DNA of 64,000 bases from Cronobacter muytjensii ATCC 51329 (GTDB lineage: Bacteria > Pseudomonadota > Gammaproteobacteria > Enterobacterales > Enterobacteriaceae), in NCBI RefSeq assembly GCF_001277195.1, contig NZ_CP012268.1, positions 1,922,001 through 1,986,000 on the forward strand. Reading direction: 5' to 3'. Shown here piece after piece: positions 42,429 to 51,520 of this stretch. The notes below the pieces were generated by a model. That model saw only the letters and a program-made list of their open reading frames with translations, searched no databases and was not told where the DNA came from. Position 1 is the stretch's first letter; every line of letters starts with the position of its first letter. The translations under genes were made by a program, and so were the position numbers.

Positions 42429-43967
42429 ATGTCAGTAAGGCGTTTTTCATTTCTCGTATTCAGTCTGTTACTTTTTATCTTTCTCGTCAGTACCGTCTCT
42501 AACCTCTGGTCGCTTACCCGCAGCAACCAGTCGCTGGATAACGTGAATAAAGAAATTCGCGTGGTGCTGTCGGTGATTGATCCGATTAACCACAGCCGTA
42601 CGCTGCGCGTGCGTCTGATGGAGGCGATGATTAACGCCTCTATCGGCGATACCCAGAAAACACAGGCGTCGCTTCAGAGCGCGAACGAGGTGATGCAAAA
42701 AGCCGCCGCCGCGTTTAATAATTACAAAGCGGCCCCGGCGGTCGAAGGTGAAGAAGCGCTGGCCGCGCCGTACCGTCAGGCCTGGCAGGCCTATGTCGAT
42801 GAGGGCCTGCGTCCGTTGATGGATGCGGCGAGCCGCAACGATACCGCGCGTTTTAATCAGCTGGTCAGCACCACTATCCCGCAGCTGGATCGCCAGTTTG
42901 AAATCACGCTCGATCAACTGCTGGCGTTCCGCGAGAAATATGCCCAGCGCCTTAACCAGGACGCGCAGGACCGCTTCGTGAACAGCATCGTGACCATCGC
43001 GGTGTTCGCCCTGCTCTTTACGCTGCTGATTGGCGCAATGTTTATTCTGCTCAAACGGCGCGTGCTGGCACCGCTGGATGCCGCTCGTCTTCACTGCCAG
43101 CAGATGGCTGAAGGCGAACTGCACACGCCGGTGCTTTCCGGCTCGAAGGATGAAATTGGCGATATGCTCGGCTCGCTGGAGCAGATGCGTCTGTCGCTGG
43201 TGAATATCATCGCCCAGGTGCGCGACTCCAGCCAGAGCGTGGCGCACGCCGCCGAAGAGATTGCCGCCGGTAACGTCGATCTCTCGGCACGTACCGAAGA
43301 ACAGGCTGCCTCGCTTGGCGAAACCGCCGCCAGCATGGAGCAACTGACCTCGACCGTGAAGCACACCTCCGAAAATACCGCCGAGGCTAATAAGCTGGCG
43401 GGTAATATGCGTAGCGCCGCGCAGGAAGGCAACGCTATCGTTGAGGAAGTGGTGGTATCAATGCAGGAGATAGAGTCCAGCTCCAGCAAAATCGATAATA
43501 TTATCGGCATTATTGAAGATATTGCCTTCCAGACTAATATCCTGGCGCTGAACGCGGCGGTGGAAGCCGCGCGCGCCGGTGAGCAGGGTCGTGGTTTTGC
43601 CGTGGTGGCAAGCGAAGTGCGTAACCTCGCGCAGCGTTCTTCTGTCGCCGCGAAGGAGATCAAAGAGCTTATCGAGCAGTCCGGCGAGCAGGTGGTGCTG
43701 GGCAGCGATCGCGTCGCGCGCGCAGGCGAGAGCATGAAGCGCATTATCGGCTCGATTAAGCAGGTTTCTGAGCTGATGTCGGAAATTGCGCTTTCCACTG
43801 GCGAGCAGAGCCGTGGGATTGAGCAGATTAACCAGGCCGTGGCGCAGATGGATTCCGTCACCCAGCAGAACGCCGCGCTGGTGGAAGAAGCCTCCGCTGC
43901 CGCTCACTCTCTGAAAGAGCAGTCGCAGCTGCTGAATCAGGCCGTGGCGGTGTTCAGGCTGAACTAA
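42429..43967 (+). CDS. Methyl-accepting chemotaxis protein, Tar/Tsr-like topology
   Basis: A 512-residue chemoreceptor: first membrane helix about 8-28, a periplasmic four-helix-bundle ligand domain of about 150 residues, a second membrane helix about 182-205, HAMP, methylation helices, and the signalling hairpin DIAFQTNILALNAAVEAARAGEQGRGFAVVASEVRNL. Unlike the receptor at 16121 it ends in AVFRLN with no xWxxF tether, so it would rely on other receptors for efficient adaptation. The start at 42429 follows AAGGGA. The upstream in-frame ATG at 42366 lies just after the predicted transcription start and has no ribosome binding site. Confidence 0.93.
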   Translation: MSVRRFSFLVFSLLLFIFLVSTVSNLWSLTRSNQSLDNVNKEIRVVLSVIDPINHSRTLRVRLMEAMINASIGDTQKTQASLQSANEVMQKAAAAFNNYKAAPAVEGEEALAAPYRQAWQAYVDEGLRPLMDAASRNDTARFNQLVSTTIPQLDRQFEITLDQLLAFREKYAQRLNQDAQDRFVNSIVTIAVFALLFTLLIGAMFILLKRRVLAPLDAARLHCQQMAEGELHTPVLSGSKDEIGDMLGSLEQMRLSLVNIIAQVRDSSQSVAHAAEEIAAGNVDLSARTEEQAASLGETAASMEQLTSTVKHTSENTAEANKLAGNMRSAAQEGNAIVEEVVVSMQEIESSSSKIDNIIGIIEDIAFQTNILALNAAVEAARAGEQGRGFAVVASEVRNLAQRSSVAAKEIKELIEQSGEQVVLGSDRVARAGESMKRIIGSIKQVSELMSEIALSTGEQSRGIEQINQAVAQMDSVTQQNAALVEEASAAAHSLKEQSQLLNQAVAVFRLN

Positions 43968-43994
43968 GTCGAGAAAAGCCTGACGGGAAAGCGT

Positions 43995-44023
43995 AAAGGC
44001 AGGCCAGTGGCCTGCCTTTTTTT
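43995..44023 (+). terminator. Intrinsic terminator after the second chemoreceptor gene
   Basis: Stem AAAGGCAGGCC/GGCCTGCCTTT with loop AGT and a run of T; the opposite strand may also be terminated. Confidence 0.9.
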
Positions 44024-44030
44024 ATTACGC

Positions 44031-45386
44031 TTACAAAGGCTTGTCGAGTTTGATAACCCACAGCTCATTTTGCGAGGCGGGTTTTTCCAGCGGCTTCACG
44101 CCGATTTTGCTCGCGACCGGCTGGCCATCGAGCGTCAGATGGCCCTGGCCGTCCACGTTATAATCGTCCATCTCTTTTTTATCGCCCTGCGGCTCCAGCA
44201 GTTCCGATTGCAGCCCGAAGTCGTTGTCATTAATGACAGCAATGGTTTGCGAATCGATAAGCGCCAGCCCTTCGGCTTTCTCCTGCTGCCAGCCCGCCTC
44301 GCGCAAGTCCACCGCCAGGGTTTTACTGGCAAGTTTCACGCCGCGCGCGTTGAGTTTATCGGCATCGTCGAATTCCGGCGGCTGGGTGTTATCCAGGGCG
44401 CTCAGATCGGTAGCGTTGCTCAAATCCACCACATAAACGCGGTTGCGCATGGTTTTGTTTTTATCGCCGCCCTGTTCAATGAGCAGAATGCGGTGGTCAT
44501 CCAGGGCCACGATATCGCCGATTTTGGCATCTTTGGCTTTTTTATAGACGTCGATGTCAATCGGATAGCCATACATCGCGGTTTTGCCGGTCGCCGGGTC
44601 GAAACTCACCAGACGCGTGAATCGCGCAGTGTTTTTGGTTTTGCCGTCGATATCCAGCGTGCTCTGCACCGCCGCGATAATGCGACCGTCCGGCATACGG
44701 GTCAGCCCTTCGAAACCGCGATTAGGCTGACGCCATTTCAGGATATTCGGCAGACCGCCCGCCACGCCCTCTTCACCCTTGCCCGCCTGCGGGCCATGTT
44801 TGGCGATAATCGCGCCGCTGGCGTCGACGTTAATGATAAACGGGCCATATTCGTCGCAGAGCCAGTAACCGCCTTTGCCGTCCGGCGTGATGCCCTCGGT
44901 ATCAAGCCCGCGCTTATCTCCAGCCAGCGTTTGCAACGCATCGTTCAGCGCCAGTTCATTGGTGGCGCCGATAAGCCCGGCGGGCAGCGGCAGGCCGCTG
45001 ATATTGCCCTGCTCGTCATGCAGCGGCATCGGGTCGCTTGCCTGCGCGTTATCTTTGCTGACGCGGATGGTCATCATCAGCGGCGTATACTCGGGGCTTG
45101 CGAAAATTTTCGACTCCTGCTTGCCCATTTTCGGCGAGTCGGCGTTCGGGCCGCGATCGGTGACGGTCGCGAAAATCAGGTCATCGCCCTCTTTACGCAA
45201 AAACAGCAGGCCGGAGCCCACGCCGACCGGCAGACCGTCAGGAAACGCGCTGGCGTAGTTGCCGGAATAGACCACGTGATCTTCCTGCGGAAACGTGACC
45301 ACAAAGCGTTCCACCTGCGGCGCGGCGGCCAGGGAGCTGAGCGGGAACACGGCGGTGAAAAGCAGCGCAAGGGGTTTGATTTTCAT
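44031..45386 (-). CDS. Phytase-like esterase family protein, PhoB-controlled
   Basis: A 451-residue exported protein of the phytase-like esterase family, a beta-propeller type. The signal peptide ends near residue 21 (FPLSSLAAA). Family landmarks include TDRGPNAD near 75, DTEGITPDGKGGYWLCDEYGPFI near 160 and GFEGLTRMPDG near 220. The function in this family is poorly defined; release of phosphate from organic phosphates is a natural guess. That guess is strengthened by a PhoB-type promoter just upstream. A weak ribosome binding site precedes the ATG. It is a single gene between terminators. Confidence 0.85.
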   Translation of the reverse strand: MKIKPLALLFTAVFPLSSLAAAPQVERFVVTFPQEDHVVYSGNYASAFPDGLPVGVGSGLLFLRKEGDDLIFATVTDRGPNADSPKMGKQESKIFASPEYTPLMMTIRVSKDNAQASDPMPLHDEQGNISGLPLPAGLIGATNELALNDALQTLAGDKRGLDTEGITPDGKGGYWLCDEYGPFIINVDASGAIIAKHGPQAGKGEEGVAGGLPNILKWRQPNRGFEGLTRMPDGRIIAAVQSTLDIDGKTKNTARFTRLVSFDPATGKTAMYGYPIDIDVYKKAKDAKIGDIVALDDHRILLIEQGGDKNKTMRNRVYVVDLSNATDLSALDNTQPPEFDDADKLNARGVKLASKTLAVDLREAGWQQEKAEGLALIDSQTIAVINDNDFGLQSELLEPQGDKKEMDDYNVDGQGHLTLDGQPVASKIGVKPLEKPASQNELWVIKLDKPL

Positions 45387-45416
45387 TATTTTTGAGTCCG
45401 GATTTGTCGTGGCACT

Positions 45417-45450
45417 GTTATAAGGCGCATGCGTGACAGAATAATGACAG
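45417..45450 (-). promoter_or_regulatory. PhoB-activated promoter: Pho box plus -10
   Basis: On the minus strand CTGTCAT, four bases TATT and CTGTCAC form a Pho box (45433-45450) matching the consensus at nearly every position. Exactly ten bases later comes TATAAC (45417-45422) as -10, the spacing expected when PhoB replaces the -35 contact. Confidence 0.88.
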
Positions 45451-45486
45451 CGCGGTTTTCCTGTGTGGATTCAGCAGGTCACAGCG

Positions 45487-46335
45487 TCAGCCGCCGCGCA
45501 TGCCAAAGCGGTGATGCCGACAGAGCGGACAGCTCGTTTCGTCTTGCCGCCAGGCGCGCCAGGGCTCGCCGCAGCGCTCACAGCGCGCGTGATAAATCGC
45601 CTGACGGCTAACCGGCCCGGTGTCGCCAGCCGCAATACTTACGGCATCTGTCGGACAGACTGCCGCGCAATCGCCGCAGCCGGTGCAGCGCGCCGGGTCG
45701 AGCGTGACCGCCTCATCGCTAAAGGTGATGGCGCCCGCAACGCAGACTTTTCCACAGGCCCCGCATAACAGGCAGCGCGATGACGCCAGCGCAACGCCAT
45801 ACTTTGAGCATAGCGCACCTGCGGCCCACCGCGTCGCGACGTCATGCGGCACGCGTCCACCCTCGCCGCGCAGCCAACGGCGCGTCGTCTCGCCTGGCAT
45901 CTGCGTGGCTGGCAAACATCTCCAGCCCGGCTCGCCGCGCTCGCGCAGCCGCAGGTTGAGTTCGGCAAGCGGTTGCAGCCAGTGCGGAAACAACGTGAGA
46001 TCCACTGCGACCGCACGAATGCCGTAATGCGTATGCCACAGTAACAGCTCCCCGACGGCCACCGGCAGCGTAAACGGGCCGAGTAAAACCCCGTCGCGGT
46101 AGTGACGCCGCAACGGCGCAAGGTTTTCCAGCGCGTCCGCCGGACAGACAAACAGGCAGATGCCGCAGCCCGTGCAACGCTCGGCCAGCAGATGGATATC
46201 GCCGTCGCGCCACGCCAGCGCGCCGGTCGGACAGCGCGCGACGCAATGCTCACAGCGGCTGCGGCGCAGCCGTTTTCTGGCGCAGCGTGCGCCCACTCCG
46301 GGTGGGGCGGGCGCGAAGGTATCAATGAGCTTCAT
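45487..46335 (-). CDS. Polyferredoxin with four 4Fe-4S sites and a C-terminal zinc-ribbon-like pair
   Basis: A 282-residue iron-sulfur protein, last gene of the DMSO-reductase-type operon. Four Cys clusters are visible: an atypical C-x9-CEHCVARCP at 18-35, CTGCGICLFVCP near 54, CLLCGACGKVC near 192 and CTGCGDCAAVCP near 220. Two CxxC pairs (CERC, CPLC) near the end look like a zinc or rubredoxin-like site. No signal peptide is seen. It could pass electrons to or help assemble the reductase. The start at 46335 overlaps the stop of the membrane-subunit gene by one base; a longer frame would read back through that gene. Confidence 0.82.
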   Translation of the reverse strand: MKLIDTFAPAPPGVGARCARKRLRRSRCEHCVARCPTGALAWRDGDIHLLAERCTGCGICLFVCPADALENLAPLRRHYRDGVLLGPFTLPVAVGELLLWHTHYGIRAVAVDLTLFPHWLQPLAELNLRLRERGEPGWRCLPATQMPGETTRRWLRGEGGRVPHDVATRWAAGALCSKYGVALASSRCLLCGACGKVCVAGAITFSDEAVTLDPARCTGCGDCAAVCPTDAVSIAAGDTGPVSRQAIYHARCERCGEPWRAWRQDETSCPLCRHHRFGMRGG

Positions 46336-47171
46336 CAGACGTTGATGCAAAAAAACGCCAGGCGCAGCAGCAGCTCGCCCAACAGGAGAAGCAGGCAGTT
46401 GGTCGTCTGGCCGCTGCGCGCGCCGTGCGGGCGCGTCAGGTTGACCATCAGCAGCAGCGCGCCCCCCACCGAGCAGCACCAGCCCGCCAGCCGCAGCCCG
46501 GCGCTGGCGTCAAACGCCGCCAGCGACTGCAGCGGAAACGTCACCGGCACCACGGCATGCGCCAGGAAGTGATCGTACGCTGGCTGCACCAGCAGCCGAA
46601 TCAGTACCGCCGTCAGCGCCAGCAGCGAAAGGCGTCGGCTGAGCGCCTGCGCGGTCTGCGCATTAAACAGCGGACGGAGCGCGAGGCGCAGCAACGTGAT
46701 CGAAGCCCCCGTCACCACCACCGAGCCCAAAAACATCGCCCAGGTGTTGACGTGCTGCCAGGTGACCACCGACGCGTGGCAGTAAATCGACGCCATCGCG
46801 GCAATATCGGCAAGCCCCGCCAGCGTGACAAGCCACAGCAGCGGCCACGGCGCGCGGCGTTTCATCATCAGGAGCAGCACGCTGATGCCAAGCAGCGCCA
46901 TAAACACGCCCGCGAGCGCTATTTCCCGGCTAAGCCAGGAGCTGGAGAGGTGGCGCAGCGCGTTAAAGGCGTTCAGCGGATAGCCAAGATGCAGCGTCGA
47001 GGCCAGCAGTCCGAGCCCGGCCGCGACCCCCACGCCAAGCAGCGCGGGCAGCGTGACAAGCGTCATGTGGCCTGCGCGCGGCATCAGCCCGGCGGTGAGA
47101 CAGAGCATCAGCATCACGCCCACGGCGCCCTGCATCAGTAGCGTGAAAAGCACTAACGGAAACTCATGCAT
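46335..47171 (-). CDS. dmsC: DmsC-type membrane anchor subunit
   Basis: A 278-residue inner-membrane protein with about eight hydrophobic helices, of the DmsC/YnfH family. It anchors the catalytic and iron-sulfur subunits and oxidises menaquinol. Family features are the opening MHEFPLVLFTLLMQGAVG and STLHLGYPLNAFNALRHLSSSWLSREI. It overlaps dmsB by eight bases and the polyferredoxin gene by one base. Whether the natural substrate is DMSO or another S- or N-oxide is not known. Confidence 0.88.
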   Translation of the reverse strand: MHEFPLVLFTLLMQGAVGVMLMLCLTAGLMPRAGHMTLVTLPALLGVGVAAGLGLLASTLHLGYPLNAFNALRHLSSSWLSREIALAGVFMALLGISVLLLMMKRRAPWPLLWLVTLAGLADIAAMASIYCHASVVTWQHVNTWAMFLGSVVVTGASITLLRLALRPLFNAQTAQALSRRLSLLALTAVLIRLLVQPAYDHFLAHAVVPVTFPLQSLAAFDASAGLRLAGWCCSVGGALLLMVNLTRPHGARSGQTTNCLLLLLGELLLRLAFFCINV

Positions 47172-47793
47172 CGTGTTGTTCCTCTTGCTGCGCGCCCTGA
47201 TGCGGTTTTATGACCAGATTTGGCGTTGTGAGGGATGAGGGCGGCAGCCCTTTCACCTCGCTTAAGGTGCCGTAACGCGCGCGAAGCCGGGAGATGGGCC
47301 CGAACTGAATAGCGCCGAGCGGACAGGTGGCGACGCACACCGGCACCTGGCCCTGCGCGAGCCGGTCGACGCAGAAATCGCATTTCGACATCTGCCCGGT
47401 CTGGGTATTGCGCTGCGGCGCGCCGTAAGGGCATGACCAGGCGCAATAGCCGCAGCCGACGCATTTATCGGTGTTGACCCGCACGATGCCGTCGCCGGGG
47501 CGCTTATGCATCGCGGTGGTCGGGCAGTTGCGGGTGCAGATGGGGTCCGCGCAGTGGTTGCAGGAGACAGACAAGGTATACGTGAAGACGTTATGGATAA
47601 GCCCGCCCTCGCCCGTCGGCGTGAAGCCGCCGCCGTGCACCTCGTAGACGCGGCGGTAGCGGCGTCCGACCTCCAGATTATTTTTGTCTTTGCACGCCAC
47701 CTGACAGGCTTTGCAGCCTGAACAGCGCGACGAGTCGATAAAAAAGCCCAGTTGCTCCTCGCTGACCGGGGGATATTCCTTAAACTGACTCAT
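47164..47793 (-). CDS. dmsB: DmsB-type iron-sulfur electron-transfer subunit
   Basis: A 209-residue four-cluster ferredoxin subunit of the DmsB/YnfG family. The cluster motifs are in order: CSGCKACQVACK near 20, CNHCADPICTRNCP near 65, CVGCGYCAWSCP near 97, and CDFCVDRL with CVATCP. It passes electrons from the membrane anchor to the molybdenum subunit on the periplasmic side. The start at 47793 (MSQFKEYPPVSEEQLGFFID) fits the family; a longer frame starts inside dmsA. It overlaps dmsA by 14 bases, suggesting translational coupling. Confidence 0.92.
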   Translation of the reverse strand: MSQFKEYPPVSEEQLGFFIDSSRCSGCKACQVACKDKNNLEVGRRYRRVYEVHGGGFTPTGEGGLIHNVFTYTLSVSCNHCADPICTRNCPTTAMHKRPGDGIVRVNTDKCVGCGYCAWSCPYGAPQRNTQTGQMSKCDFCVDRLAQGQVPVCVATCPLGAIQFGPISRLRARYGTLSEVKGLPPSSLTTPNLVIKPHQGAQQEEQHDA

Positions 47794-50164
47794 GTTTGGT
47801 AACCTCGACCAGCAGGGTTTGATGGGCATTGCCTTTGGCAAGCGGGGTAATGCGCGCGCTGGTAAGCACGTTCGGGCAGCCGCCGTTATCGACGCCCTGC
47901 GCGTCAGGCTGCCACCAGGCGCCTGCCTGCATCGCCACCACGCCGGGAATGATGCGCGGCGTTACTTCCGCCGGGATTTGCACCACGCCGCGATCGTTAT
48001 AAACCCGCACCATGTCGCCTTGCCGGATGTTGCGCGCCTGCGCGTCTTGCGGGTTGATCCAGAGCTGCTGGCGCTGCACCTCCTGAAGCCACGGGTTGGC
48101 GTACTGCGTGGAGTTGGCGCGCTTTTTCCCTTTCCAGGTGATGAGTTGCAGCGGGTATTTAGCGCGTAATGCGTCCTGCGGCCCCTCCTGCGCGGGGACA
48201 TAATGGGAGAGCGCCGGGATCTCCGGATGATTCATCTCCCAGAGCCGTTTCGAGAAGATCTCAATTTTGCCGGAGGGCGTCGGGAACGGATGATTTTCCG
48301 GGTCGCGAATATTCGCCTCAAACGCCACGTAAGGCGGCGCTTTAAGGTACACGTGCGGGTTTTGACACAGCCCGGCGAAATCCGGCAGCTCGCGGTCCGC
48401 CAGCGCCTCGCGCGTTTTCTCCCAGATATGTTCTACCCACTGTTTTTCACTGCGCCCTTCGCTAAAACGCGCCTCAATGCCGAGCTTGCGCGCGACGTCA
48501 CGTAGCCAGTCGTAGTCCGAGCGCCGCTCAAACTGCGGCTCCACCAGCTTTTGCGACAGCAGCAGATAGTTGCCGGTACCCCAGGTTTCGCCAATATTCC
48601 AGCGCTCCATAAAGCTGGTTTCCGGCAGCAGCAGATCGGCATAGCGGGCGCTCGGCGTCAGGAAGAGATCGCTCACCACGATAAACTCCACCTTGCTTTC
48701 ATCCTCCAGCACTTTCACGGTCTGGTTGATATCGGGGTTCTGATTCGCCAGATAGTTGCCGGCAAGGTTGAAGATAAATTTAATCGTGCTGCTGAGCGCT
48801 TCGGCGCCTTTCAGGCCGCATTCCGGCGTTACCTGTTGCGCGTCGTCGCAGGCCTGTACCCAGTTCATGATGGAGATTTTCGCCGTGACCGGGTTTGGCA
48901 CGTTGTACGGATCGGCGCAGAAGAGCCGGTTGCCAATGCCGCCGTAGCCCGCCGCCCAGCCGCCTTTCACGCCGACGTTGCCGGTGATGGTGGCGAGCAG
49001 CGTGGAACCGCGCGCGGTGCGCTCGCCGCAGATATGCCGCTGTGGGCCCCAGCCCTGGATCAGCGCCGCCGGTTTCGTGGTGGCGTAGTCGCGCGCCAGC
49101 TGGCGGATGGTGTGTGCGGGAACACGAGTGATGCGCTCCGCCCACTCCGGCGTTTTCGCCACGCCGTCTTTGTTACCGAAGAGATACGCCGTCAGCGATT
49201 CGCCCGCCGGTACGCCTTCCGGCATCGTGCTTTCATCAAAGCCTATGGCGTAGCGCGCAATAAAGGCGCTGTCATGCAGATTTTCACTGACGATGACATA
49301 CATCATCGCGTCCATCAGCGCGTTATCGGTGGTGGGCAGCAGCGGCACCCACTGGTCGGCAAGCGACGCCACAGTGTCGGAGTAACGCGGATCGACCACA
49401 ATAAACCGCGTGCCGTTGCGCTTCATCTGCTGAAAGTAGTGATTGGTATGGCCGAAGATGGTTTCGTTGGGGTTATGACCCCAGAGGATCACAAGCTTCG
49501 TCTCTGTGAGCGTATCAAGCGAACTGCCGCTGGCGGCGGTGCCGTAGGTATACGGCGTGGCCGCCGCGGTGTTGCCCATGCTGACGGAGTGGTAAGACTC
49601 CAGATAACCGCCGGTCAGGTTAAGCAGCCGGCGCGCCATTTTATCGCCGGAAAACGCGCCGCCGGACACCGCCGTGTCGGTGTGCATAAAGCGCGACGCC
49701 GGGCCATATTTTTCGGTAATACGCTGCAAATTGTCGGCAATCAGCGTCGTCGCCTCGTCCCAGCTGATACGCGCGAATTTGCCTTCGCCACGCTTGCCGA
49801 CGCGCTTCATCGGGTATTTCAGCCGATCGGGGTGATAAACGAACTGTCGGTAGCCGCGCCCGCGAACGCAGGCGCGCATCAGCGGCATGTCCGGGTCAAC
49901 CTCGTTATCCGGGCAGGTGGAAATACGTGTGACCACGCCGTCCTGCACGTGGGCGCGAATATCGCACTTGCCGCCGCAGTCGAAGGTGCTGCAGGTCGGT
50001 ACCAGGGTTTCGGCAGGCGTCGTGTCGCGGGCTGGCATCGCATGCGCCGTGCCTGCGGCGCTAAACAGCGGCGCGGCCGCAAGCGCCGACGTGGCGAGCA
50101 GAAAGTCGCGCCGCGACAGCCCGCCCTCGCCAGGTTCATCCTTTTTGGTTACTGGTTTCATCAT
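47780..50164 (-). CDS. dmsA: DMSO-reductase-family molybdopterin subunit, Tat-exported
   Basis: A 794-residue catalytic subunit of the DmsA/YnfE/YnfF family. A twin-arginine signal (LSRRDFLLATSALAAAP near 16-33) is present. A 4Fe-4S site follows (CSTFDCGGKCD near 58 and ACVRGRG near 94). The likely molybdenum-ligand Ser is in YHSVSMGNT near 190, and the guanine-dinucleotide cofactor region appears as ILWGHNPNET and QGWGPQRHICGERTARG. It reduces an S- or N-oxide with quinol electrons in the periplasm during anaerobic growth. GAGGGAG is better spaced for the second Met (50161). No DmsD/TorD-type chaperone gene is in the window. An FNR box lies upstream. Confidence 0.92.
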   Translation of the reverse strand: MMKPVTKKDEPGEGGLSRRDFLLATSALAAAPLFSAAGTAHAMPARDTTPAETLVPTCSTFDCGGKCDIRAHVQDGVVTRISTCPDNEVDPDMPLMRACVRGRGYRQFVYHPDRLKYPMKRVGKRGEGKFARISWDEATTLIADNLQRITEKYGPASRFMHTDTAVSGGAFSGDKMARRLLNLTGGYLESYHSVSMGNTAAATPYTYGTAASGSSLDTLTETKLVILWGHNPNETIFGHTNHYFQQMKRNGTRFIVVDPRYSDTVASLADQWVPLLPTTDNALMDAMMYVIVSENLHDSAFIARYAIGFDESTMPEGVPAGESLTAYLFGNKDGVAKTPEWAERITRVPAHTIRQLARDYATTKPAALIQGWGPQRHICGERTARGSTLLATITGNVGVKGGWAAGYGGIGNRLFCADPYNVPNPVTAKISIMNWVQACDDAQQVTPECGLKGAEALSSTIKFIFNLAGNYLANQNPDINQTVKVLEDESKVEFIVVSDLFLTPSARYADLLLPETSFMERWNIGETWGTGNYLLLSQKLVEPQFERRSDYDWLRDVARKLGIEARFSEGRSEKQWVEHIWEKTREALADRELPDFAGLCQNPHVYLKAPPYVAFEANIRDPENHPFPTPSGKIEIFSKRLWEMNHPEIPALSHYVPAQEGPQDALRAKYPLQLITWKGKKRANSTQYANPWLQEVQRQQLWINPQDAQARNIRQGDMVRVYNDRGVVQIPAEVTPRIIPGVVAMQAGAWWQPDAQGVDNGGCPNVLTSARITPLAKGNAHQTLLVEVTKHESV

Positions 50165-50213
50165 GCTCCCTCATCAAAAGGGCGTATTCTGCAAAGCCCC
50201 TGGGTGGGAAAGC

Positions 50214-50227
50214 TTGATGAGTATCAA
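50214..50227 (-). promoter_or_regulatory. FNR box of the dms-type operon
   Basis: TTGAT-ACTC-ATCAA is a perfect FNR half-site pair. Its centre is about 41.5 bases from a start site near 50179, and a -10-like CAGAAT lies at 50186-50191, as expected for a class II FNR-activated promoter. Confidence 0.85.
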
Positions 50228-50323
50228 TGGGAAAAAACTGAACGGCGCGTAGCGGAAAGTTTCAGAAAAACGGGTGGGCGGAAACCAGAAAAAAGCGCCG
50301 CCGTAAAGGCGGCGTCGTGTGCG

Positions 50324-51520
50324 TTACTCGTTATGCTGCCACTCGCGGGCCTCTTTGACATCATCCGGCGTCACCGGCGCGGCGTCGTTGCCGAAGCTGC
50401 CGCGAATATAGTTGGTGACATCCGCCGCGTCCTGGTCGCTGAGCGCCCAGCCGTAGCCGGGCATACTGTACGGCAGATGGCCCTGAGTGACGGCGGTTTT
50501 GCCGCCCTCAAGCACTACGCGCAGCAGCGTCAGGGTGTTGTCAGCATTGACGGTCAGGTTGCCACTCAGCGCCGGCACGGCGTAATCCGCACCCTCGCCG
50601 TTGCTGCCGTGACAGGTGGCGCAGTAGCGGGCGTAAAGCTGATGCCCGTTCTCCATTTCGGATTTCGCCGCCTCCGGCACAGCATTTTTCACCGGCGCGC
50701 TGCCCGGCAGGCTTAACAGATAACCGGCTATCGCGCGATTATCGTCATCGCTCAGGTATTGCGTGCTGTTGGTGACGACTTCATCCATCGGCCCGCTGAG
50801 CGCCGCGTGTTTGCTGCGCCCGTCGCGCAGGAGCGCCGCGAGTTCGTCCTGCGACATTGCCAGGCCGCGCAGCGACGGCGCGTACCAGCCGTTGAGGGCT
50901 TCGCCCGCGAGGAACTGCTCGTCGCGCTCGTCGAAGGCTTTCTCCTGCATCCCCACACCGCGCGGCGTATGGCATGCGCCGCAGTGGCCCGGCCCCTGCA
51001 CCAGGTACGCGCCGCGGTTCCAGGCAGCGCTTTTGTCCGCTCGCGGCGTAAAGGGTTTATCCTCGACGAACAGGCGGTTCCAGATGCCAAGCGGCCAGCG
51101 CATTGAGAGCGGCCAGGGAATATCGCTCTCGCGATTCGCGGTCGCCTGCGGCTTCACCTCGTTCATCAGGTAATCGTAAAGCGCGCGCAGATCGTCATCG
51201 CTCATTTTGGCGTAGGACGGGTATGGCATCGCCGGGTAGAGATGATGGCCGTCTTTGGCCACCCCTTCGCGCATGGCGCGGGCGAAGTCGTCATAGCTGT
51301 AGCCACCGATGCCATGCGTCTTATCAGGCGTGATATTGGTAGAGTAAATATCGCCAAGCGGCGTGCCGAATTTCAGCCCGCCCGCCAGCGGCGCGCCGTC
51401 GGGGGACGTGTGACAGGCCATGCAGTCGCCCGCGCGCGCCACATATTCGCCGCGCGACATCTCCTTCGCGCCCGCGTGCGCCGCCAACAGCCCCAGCGCC
51501 AGAAGCGTTAATCGTTTCAT
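50324..51520 (-). CDS. Triheme cytochrome c, dehydrogenase subunit
   Basis: A 398-residue periplasmic cytochrome c with a signal peptide (MKRLTLLALGLLAAHAGA). Three CxxCH haem motifs are seen: CMACH at 33-37, CGACH near 178 and CATCH near 306. This three-domain layout is typical of cytochrome subunits of membrane-bound alcohol, gluconate or sorbitol dehydrogenases. It overlaps the preceding flavoprotein gene by four bases (ATGA), so it is very likely that enzyme's electron acceptor, passing electrons to quinone. Haem attachment would need the Ccm system. Confidence 0.9.
   Translation of the reverse strand: MKRLTLLALGLLAAHAGAKEMSRGEYVARAGDCMACHTSPDGAPLAGGLKFGTPLGDIYSTNITPDKTHGIGGYSYDDFARAMREGVAKDGHHLYPAMPYPSYAKMSDDDLRALYDYLMNEVKPQATANRESDIPWPLSMRWPLGIWNRLFVEDKPFTPRADKSAAWNRGAYLVQGPGHCGACHTPRGVGMQEKAFDERDEQFLAGEALNGWYAPSLRGLAMSQDELAALLRDGRSKHAALSGPMDEVVTNSTQYLSDDDNRAIAGYLLSLPGSAPVKNAVPEAAKSEMENGHQLYARYCATCHGSNGEGADYAVPALSGNLTVNADNTLTLLRVVLEGGKTAVTQGHLPYSMPGYGWALSDQDAADVTNYIRGSFGNDAAPVTPDDVKEAREWQHNE

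Noticed and set aside
44007..45395. A 462-codon plus-strand frame opposite the phytase-like gene
   Set aside because: Antisense to a gene with signal peptide, family motifs and a PhoB promoter; the shadow has none.
48551..50716. A 721-codon plus-strand frame opposite dmsA
   Set aside because: It mirrors dmsA, runs past its start, and is rich in Arg and His as expected for an antisense shadow.
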